NCBI RefSeq assembly: GCF_003024715.1 | Contig: NZ_PYLO01000003.1 | Coordinates: 310,001-374,000, forward strand | DNA length: 64,000 nucleotides | Direction of reading: 5' to 3' | Source: Clostridium fessum | GTDB lineage: Bacteria; Bacillota; Clostridia; Lachnospirales; Lachnospiraceae | Shown: positions 61,823 through 64,000 of the stretch, piece by piece | Layout of the letters: every line of letters begins with the position of its first letter | How positions within the stretch are numbered: the stretch's first letter is position 1 | Translations under genes and position numbers: made by a program | The notes under the pieces: model-generated | Database searches by the model: none | Told to the model about the DNA's origin: nothing | Seen by the model: the letters and a program-made list of their open reading frames with translations, nothing else

Positions 61823-63199
61823 TTATGCAGCATTGCCGCTCTCTGCATCCACATTTTCTTTTGCCGAGCTTGCCCCGCTCTCCCGGTTGGAACTGCTCTG
61901 GCTGCCCGTGTCTCCACGGTCACTCTCGATGCTTTCCGTCGTCTGGGCACTGGAGCTTCCATGTTCGCTGACCCGCACTGTCACAGCCGGCGCCGACAGC
62001 ATCTTATACGCGTCCCCCAGCTGGAACTGCGCCGCTGCCGTGTGCTCGCCCAGTCCCATGCCTGATACATCGACCCGGATATTCATCTTCGCCGCCGACA
62101 GGCTGCTTAAATCCTCCTCAAGTCCCTGTACCTTGACTTCCATCTTCGTATCTTCGACGGTATAGCTGTAGCTGCTGTTCTTTCCGTTTAGAGTCACATC
62201 CTCCGGTTTGACCGTAAAGGTCTTCTCTATCAACTTCTCGACCTGTAGTGTCACGTTGATCGTCGTGCTATCCAGTCCCACGATCGTAAGCCCGGACGGC
62301 AGATAATCATCCAGATCGATCTCGCACTCCACATTCTTCGTCGCGCCCTGCACATTAAGGGACGGTCCCTGAATCGTGAGCGTGCTGACCGATGCCAGAT
62401 CCGTCTTAAGCCCCGCCACAGACACCGACTTGATATCCGTCTTCGGACCCGTATAGCGGTATCCATCCGCCACTTCACCACTGACGTCAAAATCAAGCGG
62501 TACTTCTTTTACTTTCAGGATCTGCATCGTATAAGAGACATCTCCGCCAACCGTCTTGACAGAATCTCCCAAATCTGACAGCACATTTCCATTGGCGTCA
62601 AAATACTCCGGTGTTGCTGTTCCACCGACATCCGCCGCAGCACCGTCAATATTAAAACGGATACCCACGCTGCTGATCTGTCCGATCAGGGAGGTTGGTC
62701 CTTTAACCGTCACCTGGGATGGCACCATTGTCACCTCACCCGCCTCGTAACCCTCTGCCGCCTTGCCCTGAGGATACGCTTTCAGCGTAAATGCCTTGGT
62801 CTGCAGCGCCTCGGTCGTGATCTTGATGACCTCCGGGGACTTCACAACCGGCGTGGACTCCAGCAGTTCCTCATTGTTCACCACTTCCACTCGGATCGGG
62901 ATCGCACCCGTCACATCATACATTTCCGATAAATCCGCATAGGCGTTGAAATCCGACGCCTTTACCTTATAATCATCCTTCGTCCGGATCTTGAAACTGA
63001 TCGTCGCCGTTTTTTTGCCTACCACATCATAGGCAAGATCCGCCTGCTCCAGCACCTGATCGTTCGTGATCGTGACCGGAACCTCCCTCGTCGATACCTT
63101 GATCGGGTTCGCCACATTCACGACCGCCAGCCACACAAAGAAAGCACAGAACAGGGCAATCAGCTTGATCGCAAGATTATTCGTCAGCTTTTCTTTCAT
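61823..63199 (-). CDS. cdaR: YbbR-domain regulator of CdaA (CdaR)
   Basis: A 458-residue protein: one N-terminal membrane helix (LAIKLIALFCAFFVWLAVVN), then four YbbR-type beta repeats outside the membrane (VPVTITNDQVLEQADLAYDV, QVTVKGPTSLIGQISSVGIR, FDVSGEVADGYRYTGPKTD, TFTVKPEDVTLNGKNSSYSY), and a Ser/Glu-rich tail of about 50 residues. CdaR binds and modulates the diadenylate cyclase CdaA. Its start overlaps the CdaA gene by 23 bases, the standard cdaA-cdaR pairing. Confidence 0.92.
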   Translation of the reverse strand: MKEKLTNNLAIKLIALFCAFFVWLAVVNVANPIKVSTREVPVTITNDQVLEQADLAYDVVGKKTATISFKIRTKDDYKVKASDFNAYADLSEMYDVTGAIPIRVEVVNNEELLESTPVVKSPEVIKITTEALQTKAFTLKAYPQGKAAEGYEAGEVTMVPSQVTVKGPTSLIGQISSVGIRFNIDGAAADVGGTATPEYFDANGNVLSDLGDSVKTVGGDVSYTMQILKVKEVPLDFDVSGEVADGYRYTGPKTDIKSVSVAGLKTDLASVSTLTIQGPSLNVQGATKNVECEIDLDDYLPSGLTIVGLDSTTINVTLQVEKLIEKTFTVKPEDVTLNGKNSSYSYTVEDTKMEVKVQGLEEDLSSLSAAKMNIRVDVSGMGLGEHTAAAQFQLGDAYKMLSAPAVTVRVSEHGSSSAQTTESIESDRGDTGSQSSSNRESGASSAKENVDAESGNAA

Positions 63200-64000
63200 T
63201 TCTGCGTCTTCCCTTCCATATTCTGAAACGACCTGTGTTTTCCGTTTCCCGTTTTACCAGAACTGACAATATATCTCTCAGTTCATCTCCATCCTTGACA
63301 CTCTTAAGCCGTCCGGACACAGCCACCGACACACGCCCTGTCTCTTCCGATACAACCAGCGTCACGCTATCGGTCGCCTCACTGACTCCGACTGCCGCAC
63401 GGTGTCTGGTTCCCAATGCCTTGCTGATATCCATATTGTCCGAGAGCGGCAGATAACAGGTCGCCGCCGTCACACGGTTACCGCGAATCACGACCGCGCC
63501 GTCGTGCAGCGGTGTGTTGTGCTCAAAAATATTGATCAGAAGCTGGCTCGTCACGATACCATCGACCTCGATGCCCGTCCGCTCGATCTCTCCGAGCGGC
63601 GTGCCCCTCTCGATGACGATCAGGGCGCCCGTCTTGACTTTTCCCATCTCAAAACAAGCACGCACCAGCTCTGCAATCGTCTTTTCGCTGAAATCCTCAT
63701 TTTTCTTCGTATCATCCGTTGAAAACAGCGTCGTCAGCACGTTCTGGCTTCCGATCTGCTCCAGTGCTTTCCGCAGCTCCGGCTGGAAAATAACGATGAT
63801 CGCCGTTACCGCAATGTACGACGTCTTTTCCAGAAGCCACAGAATCGTATCCAGTTCCAGGATCGCAGCTGCCAGAAAGAATGCAAGAATAAAAACAATA
63901 CCCTTCAGAAGCGTCCACGCCCGCGTATTTTTGATCCAGATCAGCATTTCATATACCAGAATTGCTATAATCGCGATCTCTATTAAATTTTTAAAGGTTA
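63177..64000 (-). CDS. cdaA: Diadenylate cyclase CdaA (start outside the window)
   Basis: The frame is open through the right edge; at least 274 residues are visible. Membrane helices occupy the visible N-terminus (LIEIAIIAILVYEMLIWIK, then FILAFFLAAAILELDTILWL). The cyclase (DAC) domain has HDGAVVIRGN and the LGTRHRAAVGVSE motif needed for ATP binding and cyclisation to c-di-AMP, a regulator of potassium and wall homeostasis. Only a few N-terminal residues should be missing. Translationally coupled to cdaR. Confidence 0.93.
   Translation of the reverse strand, partial: TFKNLIEIAIIAILVYEMLIWIKNTRAWTLLKGIVFILAFFLAAAILELDTILWLLEKTSYIAVTAIIVIFQPELRKALEQIGSQNVLTTLFSTDDTKKNEDFSEKTIAELVRACFEMGKVKTGALIVIERGTPLGEIERTGIEVDGIVTSQLLINIFEHNTPLHDGAVVIRGNRVTAATCYLPLSDNMDISKALGTRHRAAVGVSEATDSVTLVVSEETGRVSVAVSGRLKSVKDGDELRDILSVLVKRETENTGRFRIWKGRRRNERKADE

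Overview
The window is from a low-to-mid GC Firmicute, most likely a gut Lachnospiraceae (Clostridia). Supporting points are the host gene set (CdaA-CdaR, two DapF-type proteins, an ANTAR regulator beside a glutamine synthetase, a SPOR amidase without signal peptide), strong GGAGG ribosome sites and the types of mobile element. It is a mobile-element pile-up abutting a conventional chromosome segment.

Bases 1-30676 are the late part of a siphovirus-type prophage. In order it holds: capsid (cut by the left edge), head-tail connector genes, major tail protein, a gpG/gpGT tail chaperone pair with a canonical -1 frameshift site, three tandem secreted cell-wall-binding cargo genes bounded by their own candidate promoter and terminator, tape measure, distal tail genes, holin, a SPOR-bearing amidase endolysin, a SHOCT-like small protein, and a run of three serine recombinase genes. 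The prophage is interrupted at 11622-22791 by an 11.2 kb Tn4451-type mobilizable transposon (element 1) placed inside a tail gene. Its ends show a TC (GA on the other strand) dinucleotide and imperfect terminal inverted repeats. It carries a CHC2 primase, a VapE-type helicase, a MobV relaxase with a candidate oriT, TnpV, an XRE regulator, two membrane/PH-like cargo genes and a TnpX/TndX-type serine recombinase broken by a one-base deletion.

Bases 30682-32450 hold a leftward three-gene set (YjdF, GyrI-like, VOC/glyoxalase) behind a long structured leader in the place of the yjdF azaaromatic riboswitch. This looks like a xenobiotic-response operon.

Bases 32.7-47.4 kb are a second mobilizable element (element 2): intact large serine recombinase, XRE protein with a promoter bracketed by a perfect 13-bp inverted repeat, MobV relaxase with a pMV158-like oriT, CHC2 primase and P4/D5-type helicase. 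Its rightward cargo is a DUF6076 zinc-finger protein, an unrecognised 400-aa protein with a restriction-nuclease-like E-x14-EVK pattern, a sigma-70-like protein, and a two-component system with an ABC transporter of the peptide-antibiotic type. Its exact ends were not found.

From 47680 to the end is ordinary chromosome, nearly all leftward: RlmD-type rRNA methyltransferase, MATE exporter, cytidylate-kinase-like protein, SPOR amidase, DapF, ANTAR regulator, glutamine synthetase behind a leader terminator, a DapF paralogue with both catalytic cysteines replaced by serine, an AraC regulator (rightward), AI-2E transporter, aminotransferase, polysaccharide polymerase, HPr, CdaR, and CdaA (cut by the right edge). 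No tRNA, rRNA or CRISPR array was seen.
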